Below are positions 47,203-57,039 of a DNA stretch of 64,000 bases, in pieces. The position numbers and the translations under genes were made by a program. Position 1 is the stretch's first letter, and each line of letters starts with the position of its first letter. The stretch is from Streptomyces sp. YIM 121038. Lineage in GTDB: Bacteria; Actinomycetota; Actinomycetes; Streptomycetales; Streptomycetaceae. The stretch lies in contig NZ_CP030772.1 in the NCBI RefSeq assembly GCF_006088715.1, forward strand, positions 248,001-312,000, written 5' to 3'. Below the pieces are notes generated by a model, which was not told the DNA's origin, searched no databases, and saw only the letters and a program-made list of their open reading frames with translations.

Positions 47203-48124
47203 TCATTGATGTAGCGCTTGAGCCGCACCGTGTGGTCCTGGGCCAATGCGGTGGCGGCGGAGTCCGAAGTGTGCTCGGTGCCAGGGCCAGGTCGTGCGGC
47301 GGTGGGCGGGGAGTCGGGGGTGTTGAAGGTGCGCGGCAGAGGCATGGCCGGGTAGGCCGCGGGCAGCGGTTCGCTGTGCGCGGCCAGGAGCCGGTCCACG
47401 AGGGCGCCGCGGCTGCTCAGGGTGCCGCGTAGTTGCTTGCGGCGGGTGTTGCGGGCTGCGGTGATCTCTTTGAGGCTGACGGTTTCGGTGGCCAGGTCGG
47501 AGCAGATCGCCCGGCACAGGAACTTCTCGCCGTCCAGGGTGCGCAGGTAGACGCGGATCTCGGTGATATCGCGCGGGTCGTAGCGGATGGTGGTGGCTTC
47601 GCCGACGTAGTCGGCCAGGACCGGGTCGATGAAGCGCAGCGACTCGAAGTGGATGCCGTCGGTGTGGATCTTGCGGGGTTTGGCGACGGTGCACAGCAGC
47701 AGGTCGAGCTGTTCCAGGCTCGTGGGCATGCGGGGGATGAACGCGGCGGCCTCCCAGCGGGCCTGGGGTGGATGCTTGGTCTCGGAGTGCGGACGCCGGT
47801 TGTAGACCTCGCGAATAAACCGGCCGATCCTGGCGTCGAGTTCGGGCAGCGTCAGCTTGGCCTGCCCGGCCCGGTCGCGGGTGCCGCGCGGCGCGTGGCC
47901 GGGTAGGTGGGGCAGGCACATGTGGGTGACGGTGCCGATCAGCCGCTCGATCTTCCCGTGCCCGTGAGGATGGCCCTTCCTGGCGAAAACGGGCCGTACT
48001 TTCAGGTCGGCCATGACCTGTTCGAGGTGAGTAGAGGTGAAGTCGGTGCCGTGGTCGAGGTGGAACACGGCCGGGATGCCGCAGACGTGCCAGTCCGCCT
48101 CGCTCTTGCGCCAGATCGCGTGCC
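47199..48124 (-). pseudogene. Mu/TniA-type integrase transposase, N-terminally truncated
   Basis: Begins within the rve catalytic domain: AVFHLDHGTDFTSTHLEQVM (second Asp), VRPVFARKGHPHGHGKIERL (catalytic Glu in KIERLIGTV), followed by the Mu-transposase C-terminal beta-barrel region YDPRDITEIRVYLRTLDGEK. The helix-turn-helix domains and first Asp are missing, because the gene abuts an ispG fragment at about 48125. Together with the ATPase this is half of a Tn5053/Tn7-like transposition unit. Confidence 0.75.
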
Positions 48125-48126
48125 TA

Positions 48127-48260
48127 AAGGACAGATCAACCGCCACGGCAAAGTCATCACCACCGTCCCCGAATCCCGCATCGTCGAGGCCCTCCTCGAC
48201 GAAGCTCTCAAGCTCACCGAAAGCACCAGCAACCAGGCCGAGGCAGGTGAGCGACCATGA
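48127..48260 (+). pseudogene. ispG C-terminal fragment of a second terpenoid operon
   Basis: KGQINRHGKVITTVPESRIV then EALLDEALKLTE corresponds to [20 protein letters not shown] and [12 protein letters not shown] in the intact ispG. The stop overlaps the next start as ATGA at 48257-48260, the same coupling as in the intact cluster. All upstream ispG sequence was lost where the transposon begins. Confidence 0.8.
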
Positions 48261-48643
48261 CCACCACTCCCGCCCTCTCCCCGCCGCCGCTCGACCTCGC
48301 CGATGTGCGCCGCCACATCGAAGAGGTGCTCGAGGAGTTCCTCATGAGCAAGGCGGCAGCCGCGCACGCGCAGGGCCTGCCGGACGAAGCCTCCCACGTG
48401 ATAGCGCAGTTCCTGGCCGCAGGGGGTAAGCGGCTGCGCCCCCTCCTGTGCGTGCTGGGCTGGCAGGCAGCCATCGCACAGCCACCCACCCAGGCGGTGA
48501 TACGGGTGGCGGCCGCCCTGGAGATGTTCCACGCCTTCTGCCTCATCCACGACGACATCATCGACAACAGCACCACCCGCCGCGGCGCCCCGACTGTGCA
48601 CCGCACCCTCACCGCACGGCACACGGTTGATGAGGCTCCCTGA
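48257..48643 (+). pseudogene. Polyprenyl diphosphate synthase, N-terminal half (second operon)
   Basis: [20 protein letters not shown]..., [15 protein letters not shown], and the first Asp-rich motif [15 protein letters not shown]. Similarity to the intact 33914-34996 enzyme stops after RTLTARH near 48622. The other half starts again near 52960, so a segment of about 4.3 kb separates them and roughly ten codons are missing. Confidence 0.85.
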
Positions 48644-48777
48644 ATTCGGTCGGAGGTGCTCGCCTGGACCCCGCTTGATCCAGTTCTCAAACGAGTGGGG
48701 AGGGTGGGGAGTAAGAGCACGTGTGAGGGGCCGCACCCCGCGCGGGATGCCGTTGGCGAATTCGGGGCTCTGCGTGA

Positions 48778-48820
48778 CGTCGGCCTTCAAGACCTGGTTG
48801 TGGTCTTGAAGGCCGACGTT
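48778..48820. promoter_or_regulatory. 18-bp perfect hairpin in the IS1182 leader
   Basis: 48778-48795 and 48803-48820 are exact reverse complements with a 7-nt loop (TGGTTGT), immediately before the transposase start region. Likely protects the element from read-through transcription or hides the ribosome binding site, as known for several IS elements (inference). Confidence 0.6.
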
Positions 48821-48840
48821 GTCGTATGGGGTGGGTGTCG

Positions 48841-50511
48841 ATGTCGATGCGTCCGATCGGAGATGGGGAGATCCCCGCGGAGACGGTGCGGGTGGCCCAG
48901 GCGGCGTTCCCGAAGGGCAGTCTGGCGATCCGGTTGCGGGATGAGCTGGGGGTGCTGTTCCGGGACGAGCAGTTCGCGGATCTGTTCCCGTCCCGGGGCA
49001 AGCCGGCCTGGTCCCCGGGCCGGCTCGCGCTGGTGTCGGTACTCCAGTTCGCCGAGGGGCTGCCCGATCGGCAGGCGGCCCTGGCGGTGCGGGCCCGGAT
49101 CGACTGGAAATACGCCCTGGGCCTGGAGCTTACCGACCCGGGCTTCGACTACTCCGTACTCAGCGAGTTCCGCACCCGGCTGGTCGAGGCGGAAGCGGGG
49201 CAGCAGGTCTTCGACCACGTCCTGGAGTCCGCCCGGAAGGCGGGAATGCTGAAGGCGCCAGGCAGGGCCCGCACCGACTCCACCCACGTACTGGCCGCGA
49301 TCCGGTCGCTGAACCGGCTGGAGTTCGTCATCGAGACCCTGCGCGCTGCGCTCAACGCACTCGCCGCTGCGGCCCCCAACTGGCTGTCCGCCCACGCTGA
49401 TCCGGCCTGGTTCGACCGGTATGCCACCCGGCCGGAGGACTACTGGCTGCCCTCCGGCAAGGCCAAGCGGACCGAGTTGGCCGAGCAGACCGGCCGGGAC
49501 GGCATGCGCCTGCTGGCCGACGTGCACGCCGCCGGGGCGCCCGTGTGGCTGCGCGAGCTGCCCGCCGTCCAGATCCTGCGCCGGGCCTGGGTTCAGCAGT
49601 ACGTGTTCGATACGGAGGGCGAGGTGCGATGGCGGGACCCAAAAGAGTGCCCGCCGGGTGCTCTTCGCCTGGTCAGCCCCTATGACACCGACGCTCGCGC
49701 GAGTGTGAAGCGGGATATCAAGTGGGACGGTTTCAAGGTCCATTTGACCGAGACCTGCGATGCGGACACGTCTCACCTGATCACGAACGTGCTGACGCAG
49801 GACGCTACCGTCCAGGACAGCACGGCCACCAACCTGGTCCACGACGCCCTCGCCGCCAGGGACCTTCTGCCCGGCGAGCATCTACTGGACGCTGGCTACA
49901 TCGACGGACCCCGCATCGTCACCGCCGATCGTCAGTACGGCATCACCCTGACCGGCCCCATCCGCGGCAACACCACTGCCCAGGCCAGCGGCCCCTACAG
50001 CCAGAGCGCCTTCGCCATCGACTGGCAGAGCCAGACCGTGACCTGCCCGAACGGCAAGAACGCCACCCAATGGCGGGACAAGATCTCCGATCGTGGCGCC
50101 CCCATCATCATCGTCCGGTTCTCACCCGCTGACTGCCGCACTTGCCCCGCGCGCCCCGAGTGCGTGAGCTCACCCCGAGCCGCGAGAAGGGAAATCACCC
50201 TGCGGCCCCGGGCCGAACACGAGGCGATCCAACAGGCCCGTGCAGCCCAGGGCACTCCCGAGTGGCGGGAACGCTACGCGGCCCGCAACGGCATCGAGGG
50301 CACCCTCTCCCACGCTGTTCACACCGCCGGTCTGCGCCGGTGCCGCTACCGCGGACTCGCCAGAACCCGCCTCCAGCACCAGCTCACCGCAACCGCGATC
50401 AACCTTGCCCGCCTCGACGCCCACCTCACCGGAACACCCCTGGCCCGGACCCGCACCAGCCACTTCGCACGACTTCGCCCCGCCGACCAAACGATCGACG
50501 GGGCGAAGTAG
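48841..50511 (+). CDS. IS1182-family transposase (intact)
   Basis: About 556 aa from ATG 48841 (MSMRPIGDGEIPAETVRVAQ); an ATG at 48826 is also in frame. N-terminal DUF772-type region: LSVLQFAEGLPDRQAALAVR-like WSPGRLALVSVLQFAEGLPD, YALGLELTDPGFDYSVLSEF. DDE core: GRARTDSTHVLAAIRSLNRL (Asp), LDAGYIDGPRIVTADRQYGI (Asp), and a cysteine region DCRTCPARPECVSS before RNGIEGTLSHAVHTAGLRRC (Glu). Complete and without lesions, so potentially active. It sits in the insertion that splits the second prenyl synthase gene. Confidence 0.85.
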   Translation: MSMRPIGDGEIPAETVRVAQAAFPKGSLAIRLRDELGVLFRDEQFADLFPSRGKPAWSPGRLALVSVLQFAEGLPDRQAALAVRARIDWKYALGLELTDPGFDYSVLSEFRTRLVEAEAGQQVFDHVLESARKAGMLKAPGRARTDSTHVLAAIRSLNRLEFVIETLRAALNALAAAAPNWLSAHADPAWFDRYATRPEDYWLPSGKAKRTELAEQTGRDGMRLLADVHAAGAPVWLRELPAVQILRRAWVQQYVFDTEGEVRWRDPKECPPGALRLVSPYDTDARASVKRDIKWDGFKVHLTETCDADTSHLITNVLTQDATVQDSTATNLVHDALAARDLLPGEHLLDAGYIDGPRIVTADRQYGITLTGPIRGNTTAQASGPYSQSAFAIDWQSQTVTCPNGKNATQWRDKISDRGAPIIIVRFSPADCRTCPARPECVSSPRAARREITLRPRAEHEAIQQARAAQGTPEWRERYAARNGIEGTLSHAVHTAGLRRCRYRGLARTRLQHQLTATAINLARLDAHLTGTPLARTRTSHFARLRPADQTIDGAK

Positions 50512-50638
50512 CAGGACCCCGAATTCGCCAACGGCATCCCGGTAGGTCGGCGGCCCCTGGAGATCTGTACCGGTCAGATGGTGTCCGCGTTCGGCAATCT
50601 GGTGGGCACTCAACCCCGTGCCAGGCAGCGCGGGTGGG

Positions 50639-52651
50639 CTAGAGCAGGGCTCGGTAGACGATGTTCAGGTCGTTGCCGGAGGTGGCCATGGCGGGGTTGG
50701 ATAGGCTCTTTCCGGCTGCGGTCACCCGCACGAAGGTGTTCCAGCCGTTGTCCGTGGTGTGGCAGAGGTGGATGTGGTCGTCTCCGCCGCGCACCGCGCA
50801 GTGCAGGGCGGTACCGCGGACGGAGAGGGCGGGCGCGTTGGGCGTCGATCCCGACAGCAGGGTGGGGGCGGGCCATCGGTTGTCGGCGTTGAACCGGTCG
50901 TCGCGTGCCGTGACGCAGATCTTGTCGTCGGTGTTGCGGTAGGCCAGGTGGAGTTTGCCGTTGAAGACGGCCAGGGCCGGGGCGCTGGTGGACTGGTGGG
51001 CGGGCCATTCGGCTGCCGTCTGCCAGCTGCCGCCGGTGCCCATGCTGCCGACCATGAGGCTGCGGTAGTTCTTGCCGTGGAATGTGGCGAGCCACAGCCG
51101 GTTGTTGTGGACGGCCAGGGCTGGGCCGGTCTGGCACCAGCCGATGAAGGAGGTCAAGGCGGTCCAGCTGTCGCCCCGGACGGAGGACAGGACCCATGCC
51201 CTGTTGTTGGTTGTGTCGCCGGCGGAGCGTTTGACGGCCAGATAGAGCTGGCCGTTGAAGGAGGCCAGAGCCGGGGGGTACAGGGTGCTGACGCCGGGAA
51301 CCTGGCCGAAGCCGCTCCACCGTCCGTCGGTCTCTCGCCGACTGACGAAGACCTGGTTGCCCATGCCGCGGACCGCGCAGTACAGGTTGCCGTTGTGCAT
51401 GGCCAGCGCGGGGGCGTCGGGTGTCTTTGCACCAGGCCATGGAATCGACGGGGCGCCCCAGCCGGCACTGTGGGTGAGGAGAGTGACATTGTTGCTGCTG
51501 GGCTGGTAGTACCTGCCGCGGATATCGAGGGAGAATTCCCCCTCTTTCGCGGTCGGGCCGATGAACCACCAAGTGGTGTCGGGGTTTGGCCATATCGGGT
51601 CGGCCAGGGCGTTCATGGCTGCGCGGTCGAAGGCGATGGTGCGGTGGCTGAGCAGGTCGTCTGCGAGCCAGCCGATGATCTCCCCGATCAGGTGGCCGAT
51701 CGTGCCGAGCATCGCGATGAAGTCGGCCACCAGCTCCCACGCTGTGCCCCCCGGCAGGACACCCATGATCTCGGCAGTGTCCTGGAGCCCGGTAGCGATC
51801 TCCCGGATCGTCCTCGCCAGCGCGGGGTCGACCTTCTCGTCCGCCTCCCAGCACTCGATGTGGACGAGGAGGACCTTGCTGACCTGCCCACGGAACAGGA
51901 CGGTGTTCGCGTCCATGTTGTGGGTCTCGCCATGGTCCACATCACCGTAGGTGCGGGTGATGCTTTCCTGCTTGACACCCTCGTCGGCACCGGCGGCCAG
52001 GGCCCAGTAGATCTCGTTCGATCCGCTGAGCTCATGGGATTCGGTACGGCAGTAGAACCGGGGCAGTGTCATGTCGACCTGCAGCGGCGGCTTGTCCTGC
52101 GCGACCGACTGGTGCCCGGCGGCGGTCACCAGCGTTGCGCCGTACCCGTAGGCGGCCATCCCCTGCTGGAACTCCTCGGAGTCCGGCGCGGCAGGGGCGC
52201 TGTCCTCTCCAACAGGAGGGAGGGAGTCGAGGTCGACCATGTTCACGTTCGCCTGCGCCGCGATCTCCTCGCGTACCGCGGGCAGATCCCGGATGAGGTC
52301 CTCGATGGAGTACCCCTCGGAGACCGGGCGTGCCGCGAGAGTGTCCGGGAGCAGCCGGGAACGGGTGGCGGCCTCCTCCTGGTACACCCGGCCGAAGTCG
52401 CACACCTCTTCCTCCGACAACAGCTGCGCCACCGGCCGTATCAGCCGGGCTTCGAGGTCGGTGGGTTCCAGGCCGGACTGGAGGCGGGCGGCGCCGTGCA
52501 GCATCACCCCGTACAGCAGGCGCGCGCCCCTCGAAACTTCCGTACGCCCCTCAAAGGCAGCGGCAGGCGCACCGCTCTGCAGCCGCTCACGCAGCCGCTT
52601 CAGACGCTCGTCCCGGGAAACCGACAGCTCAGGCGACATAGACGATCCCAT
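50639..52651 (-). CDS. Beta-propeller-like repeat protein, function unknown
   Basis: About 670 aa from ATG 52651 (MGSSMSPELSVSRDERLKRL); the frame extends further but the upstream residues look non-coding. Residues ~1-200 are helical and acidic. Around 230-330 a distinct domain FYCRTESHELSGSNEIYWAL...HIECWEADE. Then GVLPGGTAWELVADFIAMLG, amphipathic. From about 420 six or more repeats of the type APALAMHNGNLYCAVRGMGN, PALASFNGQLYLAVKRSAGD, PALAVHNNRLWLATFHGKNY, APALAVFNGKLHLAYRNTDD, APALSVRGTALHCAVRGGDD: about 50-residue blades, as in lectin-like or sialidase-type propellers. No signal peptide. Lies inside the insertion that interrupts the prenyl synthase gene. Confidence 0.65.
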   Translation of the reverse strand: MGSSMSPELSVSRDERLKRLRERLQSGAPAAAFEGRTEVSRGARLLYGVMLHGAARLQSGLEPTDLEARLIRPVAQLLSEEEVCDFGRVYQEEAATRSRLLPDTLAARPVSEGYSIEDLIRDLPAVREEIAAQANVNMVDLDSLPPVGEDSAPAAPDSEEFQQGMAAYGYGATLVTAAGHQSVAQDKPPLQVDMTLPRFYCRTESHELSGSNEIYWALAAGADEGVKQESITRTYGDVDHGETHNMDANTVLFRGQVSKVLLVHIECWEADEKVDPALARTIREIATGLQDTAEIMGVLPGGTAWELVADFIAMLGTIGHLIGEIIGWLADDLLSHRTIAFDRAAMNALADPIWPNPDTTWWFIGPTAKEGEFSLDIRGRYYQPSSNNVTLLTHSAGWGAPSIPWPGAKTPDAPALAMHNGNLYCAVRGMGNQVFVSRRETDGRWSGFGQVPGVSTLYPPALASFNGQLYLAVKRSAGDTTNNRAWVLSSVRGDSWTALTSFIGWCQTGPALAVHNNRLWLATFHGKNYRSLMVGSMGTGGSWQTAAEWPAHQSTSAPALAVFNGKLHLAYRNTDDKICVTARDDRFNADNRWPAPTLLSGSTPNAPALSVRGTALHCAVRGGDDHIHLCHTTDNGWNTFVRVTAAGKSLSNPAMATSGNDLNIVYRALL

Positions 52652-52959
52652 CGAGTGGAAAGGGGACTCGGGGTCAGCGCGGACTGACCTTCCCACGGAC
52701 ATCACCGTCTGAGACAGGCTGTTTACGGTCAGTGCCACCTCTCGCTTTGGCGTGAACACCCGAGCCGCCATACAGGCCCGCAAGCGCACACAGGCTGTCC
52801 ACAGTGCGCCAGCCTCACGACGACACGCCGGACAAGATCCCGCGAAGAGACCGAACACCGTCACCCGAAAAGCGGGGAGATCCACAGAGCAGGTATCACC
52901 AAATCACCGAGCACCTGCGGCCAAAATCGAAGAGCGCCATCACGGTCGGCCACCCTGGA

Positions 52960-53667
52960 CCGCCCGCCGATCACCGGGGCACCTCCTGTGCCCTCCTCGT
53001 CGGGTACCTGGCCCTGGCCTGGAGTGATGAACTCCTGCACACCGCGGGCCTGACCGGTCCCCAACTTGCCGCCGTCCTCACGGTGATGGACACCATGCGC
53101 ACCGAGGTGATCTACGGCCAGTACCTGGACGTCACCGCCACCGGCAGCCCCACCACGGATACGGAACGCGCCCTAGCGATCATCCGCTACAAGACCGCCA
53201 AGTACACGATCGCACGCCCCCTGCACATCGGCGCCACCCTCGCCGGCGCCCCGCCGCAACTGCTGAAAGAGCTGTCCGCGTACGCGATGCCACTCGGCGA
53301 AGCATTCCAGCTGCGCGACGACCTCCTCGGCGTCTTCGGCGACCCGAAGATCACCGGCAAGTCCCGCCTGGAAGACCTCCGCGAGGGCAAACACACCCTG
53401 CTCGTCGCGCTGGCCCTGCAAAAGGCCGCACCCCGGCACGCGGCCATCCTGCGCCGGCAGGTCGGCAACCCGCAGCTGACCGACGCCGAGGCCGCTCAGA
53501 TCCGCGACATCCTCGCCATCACTGGAGCTCGCACACAGGTCGAGCACATGATCAGTGAACGGCGCGAACAGGTCCTGCGACTGCTCACCTCACCGCACAC
53601 CATCCGCCCCAGAGCGCAAGATGCCCTGCGGACACTGGCCGAGACCGTAACCAGGCGGACCTCATGA
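52960..53667 (+). pseudogene. Polyprenyl diphosphate synthase, C-terminal half (second operon)
   Basis: Resumes at SCALLVGYLALAWSDELLHT and continues through TEVIYGQYLDVTATG, YKTAKYTIARPLHIGATLAG, and the second Asp-rich motif FQLRDDLLGVFGDPK to LAETVTRRTS and a stop. Complements the half at 48257-48643. The 170 codons upstream in the same frame (from 52804) are not synthase-like and belong to the inserted segment. Confidence 0.85.
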
Positions 53668-53736
53668 ACCACGACACTGTCTCGACTGCGGCGGTCTCTG
53701 TGAGGGATCACATCCGCCGCATGGAAGGAATGCGCC

Positions 53737-54309
53737 ATGACATCGCTGCAGATTCCATCGTTCTCCGACCCCCAGGTTCCCTCGGTCAGCCCCTACGAAG
53801 AGCGCGTTGAAGCGTACGCACAGAGCTACGCGGCGCGGGTGGGTATGGCCTCGACCGCTGCCGGTAGGCGGAGGATAGAGGCGGGATACGGCCGCTTCGT
53901 CGCATGGACCTACCCCACCGCGACCTTCGAAGACTTGTGCATCTGTTCCGAATGGCTCTTCGTCACCTTCGCTCTGGACGACCTGCATACCCACCCCACC
54001 TATGACTCACCGGATGCCTGGGAGCCGCACCACCGCCACCTCATGGCTGTAATCGAAACTGGCCGCCACGAACGAGGCATGCAACTCACCTCGTTCACGC
54101 GAGCCATCGCGGATCTGTCGGTCCGAACGCGTCACAAGGTTTCGGCGACGTTCTACGCGAGATTCGCTCACCACTTGGACATGTTCTTCCAAGGGTTCTC
54201 CAGAGAGTCCGAGAACCGCCGACGCGGGACCATGCCCGCACTCAAGGAATTCCTGCAGGCCAGGCGCCTATCGGTCGGCATGGAATTCGGGTTCGACCTC
54301 GTGGAATTC
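53737..54309 (+). pseudogene. Class I terpene synthase, N-terminal fragment (second operon)
   Basis: Starts MTSLQIPSFSDPQVPSVSPY with AAGGA 7 nt upstream, 69 nt after the prenyl synthase stop. Asp-rich motif WLFVTFALDDLHTHP at residues 81-86. It continues to FLQARRLSVGMEFGFDLVEF (residue ~190), the region of the pyrophosphate-sensing Arg, then is cut by the IS5 element at 54308. The NSE triad and C-terminal half are lost. The protein is clearly different from the synthase at 29692-30711, so the two operons made different products. Confidence 0.82.
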
Positions 54310-54883
54310 AGAGGGTGCCCGCGTAGATGGAGTCAGCCCAGACGATAACGAGTTCGGGGTACATGAGGCGAATTCGCAGGAGGACTTCGCGGGCGGCCAC
54401 GCTGTCGTGGACCGAGGCGGGTGTGACCATGACGAACAGCAGCAGGCCGCGCGTGTCGACCACGATGTGTCTTTTCCTGCCCGGCAGCTTTTTGCCCGGA
54501 TCATAGCCAGACGTAGCTTTCGGGACATTCGCTGCGACTCTCACGGACTGGGAGTCGATCACGCAGGCGACCGCGTGCGGTTGCTTGCCCATCGCCTTGC
54601 GGACCCGGCGCCGCAGCTGGTCGCGGATACGGTTGAACACCCCGGCCGCGCTCCAGCGGTCGAAGAACCCCCAGACGGTGGTGAAAGGGGGGAAGTCTGC
54701 GGGCAAGGCACGCCACTTGCAGCCCGTATCGACGACATAGCGCAAGGCATCCACGATCTCCCGCCGTGGATGGGCCTCGGGCCTGCCACCCTGCGGCGTC
54801 TTGCAGGCCGGCACCGGCAGCATGGTCTGGAGCAGGAACCATTCCGCATCGGTCGTGTCCGAGGGATACCGGCGCCGACGCAT
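54308..54883 (-). pseudogene. IS5-family (DDE_Tnp_1) transposase, C-terminally truncated
   Basis: 191 codons: MRRRRYPSDTTDAEWFLLQT, DALRYVVDTGCKWRALPADF, RSVRVAANVPKATSGYDPGK (DSQSVR start of the catalytic domain), GRKRHIVVDTRGLLLFVMVT and VIVWADSIYAGTL. The end, where the catalytic Glu and the RWVVERSLAW block belong, is missing at the junction with the terpene synthase. It therefore arrived by a rearrangement rather than simple insertion. Confidence 0.78.
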
Positions 54884-54903
54884 CGCCGATCACCTCCCTT
54901 CCT

Positions 54904-55332
54904 TCACCTGCCGTTCCGTGGCGTGATGTTGTCCAAGATGGTCTCCACCGCTTTCAGCTGGGCGACCAGGTGGCGTACCCAACGGTCCTCCGGATAGAGG
55001 GCGGCGTGCGAGATGACCGTGCCGGTGATCAGGCGGCGGATCAAGGTGAGGATCTGGCGGACCACGTGCACCTCGTACTCCTGAAGCTCCTGCGGGTCGG
55101 AGGTGTACTGGTAGGCGTCGGCTCGCGAATACCTCAACGGCGGCCGTCCCTTCTTGGCGATCACATCGCGCAGCATGGCCAGGCCGGAGCGGATCTGGCT
55201 CTGGGTGCGTTCGGTGGAGCGCATCAGCTGTGGCATCTCCACGCCCGCGGGCCTCGCCTCCATCAGCGTCTTGTGGATGGCCTCGGCGTGGCCCTCGGCC
55301 GCCTCGCCCCGGTGCCGGGAGCGGCGGGCCAT
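54904..55332 (-). CDS. RacP-like protein (winged-helix type, function unknown)
   Basis: 142 aa from ATG 55332, MARRSRHRGEAAEGHAEAIH, then MPQLMRSTERTQSQIRSGLA MLRDVIAKKG reading as a winged-helix DNA-binding segment, and a helical C-terminus (VRQILTLIRRLITGTVISHA). Resembles proteins annotated RacP in Streptomyces genomes, which pair with DUF6192 (RacO) proteins; this is recalled, not searched. Its start lies 2 nt after the stop of the preceding coding fragment, which is the displaced end of the DUF6192 gene, so the two were an operon. Confidence 0.65.
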   Translation of the reverse strand: MARRSRHRGEAAEGHAEAIHKTLMEARPAGVEMPQLMRSTERTQSQIRSGLAMLRDVIAKKGRPPLRYSRADAYQYTSDPQELQEYEVHVVRQILTLIRRLITGTVISHAALYPEDRWVRHLVAQLKAVETILDNITPRNGR

Positions 55333-55334
55333 GG

Positions 55335-55415
55335 CTACTCGCCCCGCAGCAGCCGAGCCAGTTCCTCGTCCACGTCGACCTGGCCGGTTTCCACGGCGTG
55401 GTCGATCCAGTCGCA
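55335..55415 (-). pseudogene. Displaced 3' end of the DUF6192 (RacO-like) gene
   Basis: 27 codons CDWIDHAVETGQVDVDEELA RLLRGE then TAG. This closely resembles the usual end of DUF6192 proteins and is in frame up to the terminal repeat at 55416. The N-terminal part of the gene lies 5 kb away at 60422-61195. The intervening segment is the recombinase element. Confidence 0.65.
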
Positions 55416-55436
55416 GGTGTGTTGACTGAACTAAGA
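55416..55436. repeat. Terminal inverted repeat (right partner 60401-60421)
   Basis: 21 bp, exact reverse complement of 60401-60421; the next base on each side mismatches. Lies 8 bp from the stop of the second recombinase gene. Confidence 0.85.
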
Positions 55437-57039
55437 ACACCAGCTCAACCGGCAGTTCCTGGGCCCACAACTTCACTCGTCCGCATGGCGATCTGCCCGA
55501 AGGTGGGCATGCCGAGATCCACGGCTGTCGATTTCCGTCTTGCCTCGGCCAGAAGTTGATTGATCTTCTCCTCGGCGCCGGCGAGGCTGACGCGGAGTCC
55601 CTCGACTTCGCCGAGCCACCCCTCCCGTTCAGCTTCGTCGATCCGAGCGATGAGGTTGTCGCGGATCTCGACGAGGCGGGGACGCTGGGTCGGCTCGGGC
55701 CGGAGCATGGGGCAGCGGACGCAGGCGTGTTCGTGGATGCAGTCGGTGCCGAATGCCCGGCCGCAGGTGCTCACGGAGAGTTTTCGGCGCTCGAAGTGCC
55801 CCAGGAAGGAGTCCCATTCATCAGGGGTCGGGGTGCGGTATTCCTCGCTCGGACGCAGGGTCCGGCGGCGGGCGATGAACGCGTGGTGGGCCTCGATGGC
55901 CTCGGTCGGATAGACCGCCTTGTAGCCCATCGTGGTGGAAATGTTCTTGTGCCCAACGATGATCTGCGCGATGTGCGGAGGCAGGCCGCTCATGATCGCA
56001 TCGGTGACGAAGATCCTGCGGAAGTCGTGAGGTTGATAGCGCAGGGGCTGCCCGGTGTTGTCCGTCAGCCCGGCGGCGTCCAGGGTCTCGTCCAGCGCCT
56101 TGCGGATGGTGCTCATCGACGTCACGCGGTTCTGTTCACCGGTGCGCCACTGGAACAGCAGCGGCATCGGCGGGTTCCAGACCCGTTCACCGTGGTCATA
56201 GGAGGCGACGAGCGGGATCTTGCCGGATTCGTCACGAGCCCGGCAGACGATCGTGCTCAAGACGTCGGCCAGCTCGGGGCTGACCAGCAACAATCGCTCC
56301 TCGTCGGTCTTCGACGGGGCGATCTGCAGCAGGGGGACGATCTCGCCTGAGGTCGGCAGCTGGTATTGGACGATGCTGTGATGGCTGACTTCCAGCATCT
56401 CCTCGATGCGGACGCCGGTGAGGTGGAGGAACTCCACTGAAGCCCAGGCCCAGAACGCCCGGAGCTCTGAGTCGCCCAGGCGGCGCCTCTTGCCGTCCGT
56501 GTCGAAGGCGATCGTCATCTGACCCGGGTCGCTCCAGCGGTTTCCCCGGGCCTTGGTGAACGTCTCGCCCAGGACCGTGAACGTGGTTCCCGGGTCAGCT
56601 GCTCGAACAGCTTCCAGCCTCGCCTGGGCCTTCTTCAGCTCGTCGGCGGCCGTCCTCACGAGCGCGGGCAGAACCGGGAGCCGTTCACGGGTCCGCTGGT
56701 CCATCCGCGCTTTCCGCCGCGATTCGAGCTTCCGGTGGGAGACCTCGTTGGCCTTGATCGGGCAAGGCGCAGCCCAAGGCCCCCAGCGGGACGGCTCCTC
56801 CACGGCCCACTGGGCGACATCGAGGTAGAAGGCACGGACCGCGGTCAGCAGGTCAACGTAGTTCATCCGCAGGCTGGTGGTGTAGCTGCCATCTGGCTGA
56901 CGCTTGCGGTCCACTTTGGTGCGGATCCGCTCCTTCCAGGCCGCCGCGGTCTCAGCGGAGAGCCGAAAGGAGTCGATGCCCGGACGGAGGTCTTCGAGGT
57001 TCTTCCAGAAGTGCCGAGCCAGGATCCGGGACAGGTCCT

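Larger units (their letters stand above)
48745..50540 (+). mobile_element. IS1182-family element
   Basis: Bounded by 24-bp inverted repeats beginning GGGATGCCGTTGGCGAATTC at 48745 and ending at 50540. The flanking bases do not show a clear target duplication. Confidence 0.82.

Noticed and set aside
50759..52687. A 642-codon plus-strand open frame
   Set aside because: Mirror of the beta-propeller-like gene. The minus-strand protein has regular blade repeats; the plus-strand translation is Gly/Val/Asp-rich shadow sequence.
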